In this document: positions 1 through 5,834 of the stretch, piece by piece
Position numbering within the stretch: the first letter of the stretch is position 1
Layout of the letters: each line of letters opens with the position of its first letter
Source of the DNA: Lautropia sp.
GTDB lineage: Bacteria; Pseudomonadota; Gammaproteobacteria; Burkholderiales; Burkholderiaceae_E
Direction: 5' to 3'
NCBI GenBank assembly: GCA_013813615.1
Contig: JACCRJ010000032.1
Coordinates: 1 to 5,834 of the forward strand
DNA length: 5,834 bases
The notes under the pieces: model-generated
Databases searched by the model: none
What the model saw: the letters and a program-made list of their open reading frames with translations, nothing else
Told to the model about the DNA's origin: nothing
Program-made: the position numbers and the translations under genes

Positions 1-29
1 CTCAGGGGAGTTGGTCGGTTCGATGACAT
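1..29 (-). CDS. Possible 5' end of a gene running off the left edge
   Basis: An ATG on the minus strand (27-29) opens a frame that stays open to the window edge and reads MSSNRPTPL. It lies 53 bases downstream of the DHH phosphoesterase stop codon, on the same strand, so it would suit the next gene of that operon. A weak purine stretch (AGAG) precedes the ATG, and GATAAT a little further upstream resembles a -10 box but has no good -35. Nine codons are too few to assign a family, so this is only a possible gene start inferred from position and strand. Confidence 0.25.
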
Positions 30-82
30 GAGTCTCTGGATTATCGCCCGCGCCAGGCAGGCTCGCCGTGCGTTGCGCCCGT

Positions 83-1051
83 TCACGCGTCGGCACCCCA
101 GCGGGCACGCGTGAACGCCTCGATGAATCGCTCCAGGTCCTGCGCAGGCAACAGGTCGACGCCCGCCGCCCCGGCACGCCCCATGCCACCGAACGCTTCA
201 CAGATTCTGCTGGCGCCGCTCGGGTCTGACCGTGGCGCGCGCACGCTCACGGTCAGGCCGCCGTCGCGTCTTTTCACCAGGACGGCTTGCGCCTGCTCCG
301 GACAGGCCTCGGCCAGCTCGTTGGCCAGGCAGCCGATCACTCGCCGGCTCCAGGCCGCGTTCGGCAGCACCGCGACCCGCACGCGCTGACTCTCGCAGAC
401 AGGCACCAGCGACATCGCCCGCCGAAGGTCGTCCTCGCGGCTGCGCTGAATCTCCCCGATGACGGCTTCTTCAGTCAGCATCGCGAAGGGATCGGCGTGA
501 CGCTGCATGACCCGGTACAAGCGCGACGGCGCAATGCAGACGTCGCTCTCGTCCTCGCCGTAAGCGTTGTAGTTGATCGCCTGCCCGAGCCGCCGCAGGT
601 CCGCGGCCTGCGCGGCACTGAAGCCCGCGGACGCGGCAAGGCCCTCGGCCACCGACACCATTTCGTCGCCGTAGGCGCCGACGATGGCCCAGGCGCGGAA
701 GCGCCCGCCCAGGTGCCGGTCCATCAGGAGGCTGGTGCAGACATCGCTGCCGAAGTCGAGATGCGCCTCGAGCTTGCCGTGTGCGGGAACGTCGCCGGTC
801 AGATGATGGTCGAAGTAGCGCACGCGGGCACCGGCAGCGAGCAGCTTCACCAGCGCCGCATGATTGCGTTTCATGGAGAGGTCGCATACCAGCACCTCGT
901 CGGCGCCGTCGCAAGGCACCTGCTGCAGCAGTTCGATGTCGCGCTTCAGGCCGGTTATCAGCGTCGCGTCTGCCGGCTGATGCAGGCGCCACTGCAGCAC
1001 CGAACAAAGGCCGTCGGCGTCACCGTTGCAGACGTCGAAGCGGCGCATCAT
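83..1051 (-). CDS. DHH-family phosphoesterase (DHH-DHHA1 type), function unassigned
   Basis: A 322-residue protein with the metal-binding motifs of the DHH superfamily (RecJ, NrnA/NrnB nanoRNases, PPX1-type phosphatases), which hydrolyse phosphodiester or phosphoanhydride bonds using Mn ions. Visible motifs are NGDADG (residues 9-14, Asp11 and Asp13), VCDLS (Asp57), YFDHH (Asp81-His82-His83) and AYGDE (Asp129). A C-terminal DHHA1-like glycine-rich loop, GGMGRAGAAG, lies at 288-297. Two substitutions stand out: Asn9 where many relatives have His two residues before the first Asp, and Arg292 where the usual GGGH-type loop has His. No signal peptide or membrane segment is seen, so it is probably cytosolic. 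The start is taken at the first of two adjacent ATG codons, just before the conserved FDV-NGDADG strand. Upstream the frame stays open only by running into icd out of frame. No clear Shine-Dalgarno is seen. It follows icd by 65 bases and is probably co-transcribed. The fold assignment is firm; the substrate is unknown. Confidence 0.87.
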   Translation of the reverse strand: MMRRFDVCNGDADGLCSVLQWRLHQPADATLITGLKRDIELLQQVPCDGADEVLVCDLSMKRNHAALVKLLAAGARVRYFDHHLTGDVPAHGKLEAHLDFGSDVCTSLLMDRHLGGRFRAWAIVGAYGDEMVSVAEGLAASAGFSAAQAADLRRLGQAINYNAYGEDESDVCIAPSRLYRVMQRHADPFAMLTEEAVIGEIQRSREDDLRRAMSLVPVCESQRVRVAVLPNAAWSRRVIGCLANELAEACPEQAQAVLVKRRDGGLTVSVRAPRSDPSGASRICEAFGGMGRAGAAGVDLLPAQDLERFIEAFTRARWGADA

Positions 1052-1082
1052 CAGGTGCGCGCCGAGGCAGGCTGAGCGAAGA

Positions 1083-1096
1083 CGCCGCACACGGCG
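1083..1096 (-). other. Intercistronic hairpin between icd and the DHH gene
   Basis: A perfect 5-base inverted repeat, CGCCG/CGGCG, flanks a four-base loop (CACA on the plus strand, TGTG in the minus-strand transcript). It sits about 20 bases after the icd stop codon. The transcript then reads TCTTCGCTC, which is not a proper U-tract, so it is unlikely to be an efficient intrinsic terminator. It could stabilise the icd message end or reduce read-through into the downstream gene. Confidence 0.3.
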
Positions 1097-1116
1097 GAAC
1101 CGGACGGCCTCGCCAA

Positions 1117-2370
<1,254 letters not shown>

Positions 2371-2383
2371 GTTCTCTTTCGGA

Positions 2384-2393
2384 CCTCTTCTGG
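2384..2393 (-). promoter_or_regulatory. icd Shine-Dalgarno region, shared with sodB
   Basis: The minus strand reads CCAGAAGAGG here; GAGG is the best ribosome-binding core, 13 bases before the icd ATG, longer than the usual 5-9. A second purine patch (AAAGAGAAC) lies immediately before the ATG. The same ten bases occur upstream of sodB at 4129-4138, where spacing is a normal 7 bases, and both leaders end in AGAACATG. Confidence 0.55.
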
Positions 2394-2444
2394 CGCGACG
2401 GGGCCGCGGATGACGATGGGGCAGTAAATGGGGGGCAATCGGGA

Positions 2445-2453
2445 ATTATGCCA
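2445..2453 (-). promoter_or_regulatory. Candidate extended -10 promoter for icd
   Basis: On the minus strand TGGCATAAT matches an extended -10 element (TGn followed by CATAAT, five of six to TATAAT). It would start transcription near 2438 and give a leader of about 70 bases. No good -35 hexamer is seen at 16-18 bases upstream, consistent with an extended -10 type, but this is prediction only. I saw no equally good plus-strand promoter for the divergent DUF192 gene in the 2371-2592 interval. Confidence 0.35.
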
Positions 2454-2580
2454 AATGCCGATCGAAGCGACGCGTGAAGCGCTGCGGTCCGCCGGAGGCC
2501 TTGTCAACGCAAGGGATTACGATGCCGTTTCCCGATCGAGCTTCGCCGCCCCGATGCCTGGCTTCCTGTGCCGCCTTCCT

Positions 2581-2584
2581 GGAG
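2581..2584 (+). promoter_or_regulatory. Ribosome binding site fixing the DUF192 start
   Basis: GGAG lies 8 bases before the ATG at 2593. Upstream in-frame starts (2428, 2554) lack such a site, and only the 2593 start places a signal peptide at the N-terminus. Confidence 0.6.
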
Positions 2585-2592
2585 TTGCAACG

Positions 2593-3087
2593 ATGCAAGC
2601 CTTCCGGCCTTCCTTCCGCCTGCTGAACCCCCTTCTCGCCGCCCTGACGGCAGCCGCTGTCCTCGCCGCCGCTGCCTTGGCCGTGGCGCTACCGGCTGCC
2701 GCCCAACCGTCGGAGCCGAATGCGCCGCTGCCGCATATCTACCTGCAGGCGGGCATCCACCGGATCAAGGCCGAAGTGGCGGACAGCCAGGAGGAACGGT
2801 CGCGCGGCCTGATGCTGCGAAAATCGCTGCAGGCGAACAGCGGCATGCTGTTCGTCTTCGAGAACGCGGCTCTGCATTGCTTCTGGATGAAGAACACGCT
2901 GGTCCCGCTGACGATCGCGTTTATGGAGGACGACGGCACCATCGTCACCCTGACCGATATGCAGCCGCACAACGAAGCCAGCAACTGCCCGGCGAAGCCG
3001 GTGCGCTACGCGCTGGAGATGGAGCAGGGGTGGTTCAAGATCAAAGGCCTCAAGACCGGCGACAGGATCAGCGGCCTGAGGCGCTGA
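2593..3087 (+). CDS. Secreted DUF192-family protein
   Basis: A 164-residue protein of the DUF192 family (Pfam PF02643), a small conserved fold of unknown biochemical function, often exported. The N-terminus is a typical Sec signal peptide: Arg5 and Arg9, a hydrophobic Leu/Ala-rich core over about residues 10-33, and a likely cleavage after AAA at 35-37, so the mature protein is periplasmic or secreted. The domain covers about 55-162 with the characteristic runs ERSRGLM (68-74), GMLFVF (84-89), HCFWMKNT (95-102) with VPLTIAF after it, DMQPH (122-126) and RYALEM (138-143), ending in GLKTGDRI (152-159). The reading frame stays open upstream to 2428, but the 2593 ATG is chosen for its GGAG site and correctly placed signal peptide. 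It is divergent from icd and converges on the small membrane-protein gene, so it is probably monocistronic. Family assignment is firm; the role is unknown. Confidence 0.92.
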   Translation: MQAFRPSFRLLNPLLAALTAAAVLAAAALAVALPAAAQPSEPNAPLPHIYLQAGIHRIKAEVADSQEERSRGLMLRKSLQANSGMLFVFENAALHCFWMKNTLVPLTIAFMEDDGTIVTLTDMQPHNEASNCPAKPVRYALEMEQGWFKIKGLKTGDRISGLRR

Positions 3088-3139
3088 GCGGCGCTCCGAC
3101 CGGGAACGGCTGGCGGGACAGCAGTCGGTGGCGCGAGGC

Positions 3140-3156
3140 CGCGGCTGTCAGCCGCG
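3140..3156. terminator. Hairpin between convergent genes, possible weak terminator
   Basis: A perfect 7-base inverted repeat, CGCGGCT/AGCCGCG, with a three-base loop lies where the DUF192 and small membrane-protein genes converge; it overlaps the latter's stop codon. It could serve transcripts from either side, but neither strand has a following T-run, so a strong intrinsic terminator is not supported. Confidence 0.3.
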
Positions 3157-3402
3157 CTTGCCGGCGACCATGCCGTAGACGAATAGCACGATGAGCGCGC
3201 CGACAATCGAGGCGACCCATCCGGCGGCAGCACCCTGCTGGTACCAGCCGACGGCGCTGCCGAGGAAGTTGGCGACTGCGGCGCCAGCGATCCCGAGAAG
3301 CGTCGTCAGGATGAGCCCGAGCTTCTGATCTCCCGGCATGATTGCCCTGGCCAAAAGCCCGACGATCAGGCCCACCACGATCATTTGAATAATCCCGCCC
3401 AT
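3148..3402 (-). CDS. GlsB/YeaQ/YmgE family small membrane protein
   Basis: An 84-residue, very hydrophobic protein of the transglycosylase-associated family (Pfam PF04226; YeaQ, YmgE, GlsB), inner-membrane proteins often linked to stress responses but without a demonstrated enzymatic activity. Three membrane segments are visible at about residues 4-21, 28-50 and 58-80. The first loop ARAIMPG (18-24) followed by a charged DQK turn, and the glycine-rich second segment LLGIAGAAVANFLG (35-48), are typical of the family. The C-terminus is GKRG, positive and probably cytoplasmic. Length is normal for the family. The ATG at 3402 is preceded by AGGAG with 9-base spacing, a strong ribosome binding site. 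The gene stands alone: sodB ends 140 bases upstream on the same strand and the DUF192 gene converges from the left. A candidate promoter lies at 3448-3476. Confidence 0.92.
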   Translation of the reverse strand: MGGIIQMIVVGLIVGLLARAIMPGDQKLGLILTTLLGIAGAAVANFLGSAVGWYQQGAAAGWVASIVGALIVLFVYGMVAGKRG

Positions 3403-3447
3403 GAGCAGATTCTCCTAGTTGAGAGGCGACATGAGCCGCCACGCCCG

Positions 3448-3476
3448 AATGTAGCCCAGCCGGGTAGCTGCTCCAA
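3448..3476 (-). promoter_or_regulatory. Candidate sigma70 promoter for the small membrane-protein gene
   Basis: On the minus strand TTGGAG (3471-3476, four of six to TTGACA) and TACATT (3448-3453, four of six to TATAAT) are separated by 17 bases. Transcription would begin near 3441, leaving a leader of about 40 bases with the strong AGGAG site. This suggests the gene is expressed independently of sodB. Confidence 0.45.
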
Positions 3477-3485
3477 GGGGAACAG

Positions 3486-3530
3486 CCCGCATTTGTTGCC
3501 GGCGGGAGTCAGCCCCGGAGGCTGTCGGGG
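3486..3530 (-). terminator. Two GC hairpins downstream of sodB, possible termination region
   Basis: Two inverted repeats follow sodB: CCCCG/CGGGG at 3513-3517 and 3526-3530 (8-base loop), and CCCGC/GCGGG at 3486-3490 and 3502-3506 (11-base loop). Neither is followed by a T-run in the sodB direction, so this is at best a weak or factor-assisted terminator. Confidence 0.25.
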
Positions 3531-3542
3531 TTAGGTAGTCTT

Positions 3543-4121
3543 CTAGGTGAGGTTCCTGGCGGCAAAATCCCAGTTGACCAGCGCCCACCAGCCGCCCAGG
3601 TAGTCGGGTCGCTTGTTGCGGTAGTCGATGTAGTACGCGTGCTCCCAGACGTCGCAGGTGAGCAGCGGCTTGTCAGACGTGGTCAGGGGCGTGCCGGCAT
3701 TGCTGGTGTTGACGATGTCAAGCGAGCCGTCGGGCTTCTTGACCAGCCAGGTCCACCCCGACCCGAAGTTGCCGACCGCAGACTTGTTGAACGCTTCCTT
3801 GAAACCGGCGAACCCGCCCCACTTCTTGTTGATCGCGTCGGCCACGGCGCCGCTGGGTTCGCCGCCGCCCTTGGGTGCCATGCAGTTCCAGTAGAACGTG
3901 TGGTTCCAGACCTGCGCCGAATTGTTGAACACGCCGCCGGAGGATTTCCTGATGATTTCCTCCAGGCCCAGGTTCTCGAATTCCGTCCCCTTGATCAGGT
4001 TGTTCAGGTTCGTGACGTATGCCTGGTGGTGCTTGCCGTAGTGAAATTCGAGCGTCTCCTTGGAGATGTGCGGCGCCAGGGCGTCCTTTTCATACGGCAG
4101 GGGTGGGAGTTTGTGCTCCAT
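3543..4121 (-). CDS. sodB: Iron superoxide dismutase
   Basis: Converts superoxide to hydrogen peroxide and oxygen in the cytosol, usually as a homodimer with one Fe per subunit. The 192-residue length is typical. The N-terminal helical domain holds His27 and the HYGKHH motif (27-32); [14 protein letters not shown] (65-78) supplies His74. The C-terminal domain holds FGSGWTWLV (119-127) and DVWEHAYY (157-164) with Asp157 and His161. His27, His74, Asp157 and His161 are the metal ligands. Gln70, placed in the N-terminal domain next to WNHTFYW, is the hallmark of Fe-type rather than Mn-type enzymes. No signal peptide is present. The ATG at 4121 has GAGG 7 bases upstream. It begins 35 bases after xseA on the same strand, so it is probably co-transcribed with it, although a promoter inside xseA cannot be excluded. 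Confidence 0.98.
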   Translation of the reverse strand: MEHKLPPLPYEKDALAPHISKETLEFHYGKHHQAYVTNLNNLIKGTEFENLGLEEIIRKSSGGVFNNSAQVWNHTFYWNCMAPKGGGEPSGAVADAINKKWGGFAGFKEAFNKSAVGNFGSGWTWLVKKPDGSLDIVNTSNAGTPLTTSDKPLLTCDVWEHAYYIDYRNKRPDYLGGWWALVNWDFAARNLT

Positions 4122-4128
4122 GTTCTGT

Positions 4129-4138
4129 CCTCTTCTGG
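4129..4138 (-). promoter_or_regulatory. sodB Shine-Dalgarno region, shared with icd
   Basis: The minus strand reads CCAGAAGAGG, with GAGG 7 bases before the ATG, a good ribosome-binding position. The ten bases are identical to those before icd (2384-2393), and both leaders end in AGAACATG. The site lies within the 35-base xseA-sodB gap. Confidence 0.6.
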
Positions 4139-4156
4139 AAGTTGGGGTTTTCTATT

Positions 4157-5554
4157 CTAGGCCGCGTCGCCCGAGGCACCGGATTCAACCCTGACGGTCA
4201 TCGCGCCCTCTGCCACTTCCACGTCGAGCCGCTCGCCTGCAGTCACCTGGAGGGGATTGCGCACCACCTTGCCCCCGGCGTCGCGCACGATCGCGTAGCC
4301 CCGCTCGAGGATCGCCTTCGGGTTCGCCAAGGCAAGCGAACCTGCCCGAGCCTGGGCGGTCCGCGTCGCCTCCTCGAGCTGCGACCGGTGCGCGCGGACC
4401 AGCGCGTCACGAAGGCCGGCGAGCCGCTGCGCGGGCAACGCGAGCGACGGCGGACGAACCCAGCGCCGCGCCAGCAACAATCGCGACTCGCCCCGGTGCA
4501 GGTTCTTCTGGATCGCCTGGTTCAGCCGCGCTGCAACCCGCGCGACTCGCGCAAGGCGTTCATGCAACTGCACCGACGGCGAGCGCAGCAGGCGCGACGC
4601 CAGGTCGAGCCGCTGCTCGCCGCGTTCCAGCGCGAGCTGCAATACCCGGCGCAAGCGATACCAGAACCGACGCAGATGCTCCAGGCTCTCTTCGCGTTCC
4701 CGGCACACCAGGACCGCCGCCGCTGTCGGTGTTGGCGCCCGCGCCGTCGCGACGAAGTCGCTGATGGTGAAGTCGGTCTCGTGGCCGACGCCGCTGACGA
4801 CCGGCAGCCGGCTCCCGGCGATGACCCGCGCGAGCCTTTCGTCGTTGAATGCGTTCAAGTCCTCGATCGATCCGCCGCCGCGAACCAGCAGGAGGACCTC
4901 GCATTCGGCGCGCCGGTTGGCGGCGTCCAGGGCACGGATCAACTCGGTGACGGCGCCGACGCCCTGTACCGCCGCCGGATAGATGATCACACCCAACTGC
5001 GGGGCACGCCGGCGCAGCGTCGTCAGCACGTCTTGCAGCGCCGCCGCCTGCGGCGAACTGATGATGCCGATCGTACGCGGCGCATCCGGCAGCGGCGGCT
5101 TGCGGGTGCTGTCGAAGAGGCCCTCCGCCTGGAGCGCTGCCTTGAGCCTGAGAAACCGCTGGTAGAGGTCGCCGGCACCCGCCTCGCGCATCTGCTCGAC
5201 CGCCAACTGCAGGTCGCCCCGGGCCTCGTACAGGCACACGCGCGCAAGCACCTCGATGCGATCGCCGTCGCGCGGATTGAACCGGACCAGGCGCGAAGCG
5301 CTTCGGAACATCACCGCCCGTACGCTTGCCGAGGCATCCTTCATGGTGAAATACCAGTGTCCGCTGGCCGGCCGGGAGAAGTTCGATATTTCGCCGGCCA
5401 CCCAGACCAGTGGAAAACCGGCCTGCAATACCTCGGCCACCGCGCTATTCAACTGACCAACGGTCAGGATCTGGCGCGCGGGTCGGGCGTCTGACGACCC
5501 CGACCGAGGAAATTCGGGGTTTTCGAAGCCAAAACTATCCACAAGGCGCACCAC
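4157..5554 (-). CDS. xseA: Exodeoxyribonuclease VII large subunit
   Basis: Catalytic subunit of exonuclease VII, which with several XseB small subunits degrades single-stranded DNA from either end in the cytosol and acts in repair. The 465-residue protein has an N-terminal OB-fold domain (about 28-125; WVAGEISNF at 51-59, GHWYFTMKD at 65-73). The catalytic domain has GIISSPQAAALQDV (163-176), VRGGGSIEDLNAFNDE (224-239) and GVGHETDFTISD (255-266). Asp175, Arg225, His258 and Asp261 correspond, at a constant offset of 20, to the E. coli catalytic set I recall as Asp155, Arg205, His238 and Asp241. A long, Arg/Leu-rich helical region follows (about 285-405, the expected coiled-coil arm), then a C-terminal domain starting NPKAILERGYAI (411). 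No ATG precedes the OB fold. GTG codons at 5554, 5551 and 5542 are possible starts, none with a clear Shine-Dalgarno; the outermost is given and the protein could be 1 or 4 residues shorter. xseB is not in this window. Confidence 0.95.
   Translation of the reverse strand: MVRLVDSFGFENPEFPRSGSSDARPARQILTVGQLNSAVAEVLQAGFPLVWVAGEISNFSRPASGHWYFTMKDASASVRAVMFRSASRLVRFNPRDGDRIEVLARVCLYEARGDLQLAVEQMREAGAGDLYQRFLRLKAALQAEGLFDSTRKPPLPDAPRTIGIISSPQAAALQDVLTTLRRRAPQLGVIIYPAAVQGVGAVTELIRALDAANRRAECEVLLLVRGGGSIEDLNAFNDERLARVIAGSRLPVVSGVGHETDFTISDFVATARAPTPTAAAVLVCREREESLEHLRRFWYRLRRVLQLALERGEQRLDLASRLLRSPSVQLHERLARVARVAARLNQAIQKNLHRGESRLLLARRWVRPPSLALPAQRLAGLRDALVRAHRSQLEEATRTAQARAGSLALANPKAILERGYAIVRDAGGKVVRNPLQVTAGERLDVEVAEGAMTVRVESGASGDAA
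5535..5543 (+). promoter_or_regulatory. DnaA-box-like site inside the xseA start
   Basis: CTATCCACA matches eight of nine positions of the DnaA box TTATCCACA. It falls on the first codons of xseA, so it could be a chance product of coding sequence, but it has the same orientation as the two boxes about 180 bases upstream of it in xseA terms. Confidence 0.3.
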
Positions 5555-5653
5555 TGCTTGAAAAAGGCGAAAACGATCTAGACCGCCACGGCCAGAAAAT
5601 TGTCGCCGCGCCGCAACTCACTGAATCCATGCAGGTTTTTTGTGCATCCATCC

Positions 5654-5682
5654 GATCTATCCCGATTCGCGCAGCTTGGCAA
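5654..5682 (-). promoter_or_regulatory. Alternative candidate promoter for xseA
   Basis: On the minus strand TTGCCA (5677-5682, five of six to TTGACA) lies 17 bases from TAGATC (5654-5659, three of six to TATAAT). The -35 is good and the -10 weak. It would give a leader of roughly 95 bases. It competes with the candidate at 5712-5740. Confidence 0.25.
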
Positions 5683-5712
5683 GCCGCCAGTAAATACGGG
5701 GCTTCCCAAGGC

Positions 5713-5721
5713 ATATCCACA
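5713..5721 (+). promoter_or_regulatory. DnaA-box-like site
   Basis: ATATCCACA matches eight of nine positions of TTATCCACA (first base differs). It begins 12 bases before a second near-match in the same orientation, in the non-coding region upstream of xseA. Confidence 0.4.
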
Positions 5722-5724
5722 AAG

Positions 5725-5733
5725 TTGTCCACA
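5725..5733 (+). promoter_or_regulatory. DnaA-box-like site
   Basis: TTGTCCACA matches eight of nine positions of TTATCCACA (third base differs). It is in tandem with the site at 5713-5721, a spacing of about one helical turn, which is compatible with cooperative DnaA binding. Confidence 0.4.
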
Positions 5734-5767
5734 GCGTCAAGGCTGCCCGCCGCCAACTTGCAGCAAG

Positions 5768-5782
5768 CGGTTAAAAAAACCG
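5768..5782. repeat. Inverted repeat around an A-run
   Basis: CGGTT and AACCG form a perfect 5-base inverted repeat around five A residues, making a run of seven A on the plus strand. It lies about 35 bases from the DnaA-box-like pair. It is not a terminator form, because the A/T run is mostly in the loop. It could be a small operator or a locally bent, easily melted spot; function unknown. The rest of 5555-5834 contains no convincing gene. Confidence 0.35.
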
Positions 5783-5834
5783 ACAATCCGCCTTCGGCAC
5801 GACCGCCTGTCGGACCGGTGCTGCTGACAAAGCC

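Larger units (their letters stand above)
5712..5740 (-). promoter_or_regulatory. Candidate xseA promoter overlapping DnaA-box-like sites
   Basis: On the minus strand TTGACG (5735-5740, five of six to TTGACA) is 17 bases from GATATG (5712-5717, only three of six to TATAAT). The spacer and -10 contain both DnaA-box-like sites, so a bound DnaA would be expected to occlude it. The leader to xseA would be about 150 bases. The weak -10 makes this tentative. Confidence 0.3.

Noticed and set aside
2501..2530. TTGTCA on the plus strand as a -35 for the DUF192 gene
   Set aside because: No acceptable -10 hexamer lies 16-18 bases downstream.
2428..2592. N-terminal extension of the DUF192 protein by 55 residues
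   Set aside because: It would bury the signal peptide inside the protein, and the upstream starts lack a ribosome binding site, whereas GGAG lies 8 bases before 2593.
4154..4159. TAGAAT on the minus strand as a sodB -10 box
   Set aside because: Five of six to consensus, but no -35 at 16-18 bases; the nearest TTGAAT is 23 bases away, and the sequence includes the xseA stop codon.
4019..5494. A 491-codon open frame on the plus strand antisense to xseA and the start of sodB
   Set aside because: The opposite strand encodes a complete XseA with all catalytic motifs; this frame has low-complexity Arg/Gln/Pro-rich content and no family resemblance.
5535..5827. Short open frames in the region upstream of xseA (5600-5827 plus, 5535-5786 minus)
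   Set aside because: No ribosome binding sites, no domain-like composition, and one overlaps the start of xseA; the region looks regulatory.
5555..5834. The right end as a chromosomal replication origin
   Set aside because: Three near-match DnaA boxes and a short A-run are suggestive, but there is no dnaA or dnaN gene, no AT-rich unwinding region and no exact DnaA box, so only a regulatory or titration site is proposed.

Overview
This is a GC-rich stretch of ordinary bacterial chromosome with tightly packed genes and strong G/C preference at third codon positions. The isocitrate dehydrogenase, iron superoxide dismutase and exonuclease VII proteins, and the presence of a DUF192 gene beside icd, suggest a betaproteobacterium. 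A Rhodocyclales-type organism is my best guess from protein resemblance alone. I see no mobile element, phage gene, CRISPR array, tRNA or rRNA.

Layout from left to right. The first 29 bases may hold the first codons of a further minus-strand gene that runs off the left edge. Minus-strand genes follow: a DHH-family phosphoesterase (83-1051), then icd for NADP-dependent isocitrate dehydrogenase (1117-2370). These two lie 65 bases apart and are probably co-transcribed, icd first. A 222-base divergent intergenic region (2371-2592) separates icd from a plus-strand gene for a secreted DUF192 protein (2593-3087). That gene converges on a small minus-strand membrane-protein gene of the GlsB/YeaQ/YmgE (transglycosylase-associated) family (3148-3402). 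A 140-base gap with a candidate promoter and GC-rich inverted repeats leads to sodB (3543-4121) and xseA (4157-5554). These are both on the minus strand and 35 bases apart, so xseA-sodB looks like one transcription unit. The last 280 bases (5555-5834) carry no convincing gene. They hold candidate xseA promoters, an inverted repeat around an A-run and two near-consensus DnaA boxes; a third near-consensus box lies just inside the start of xseA.

The genes are mostly housekeeping: TCA-cycle flux (icd), superoxide detoxification (sodB), single-stranded DNA degradation in repair (xseA; its partner xseB is not in this window), an envelope-stress-type small membrane protein, and two poorly characterised conserved proteins. 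The points most worth a second look are regulatory: the DnaA-box-like cluster at xseA, a near-identical Shine-Dalgarno leader shared by icd and sodB, and unusual substitutions in the DHH protein's motifs. I found no clear evidence of a wholly new system.
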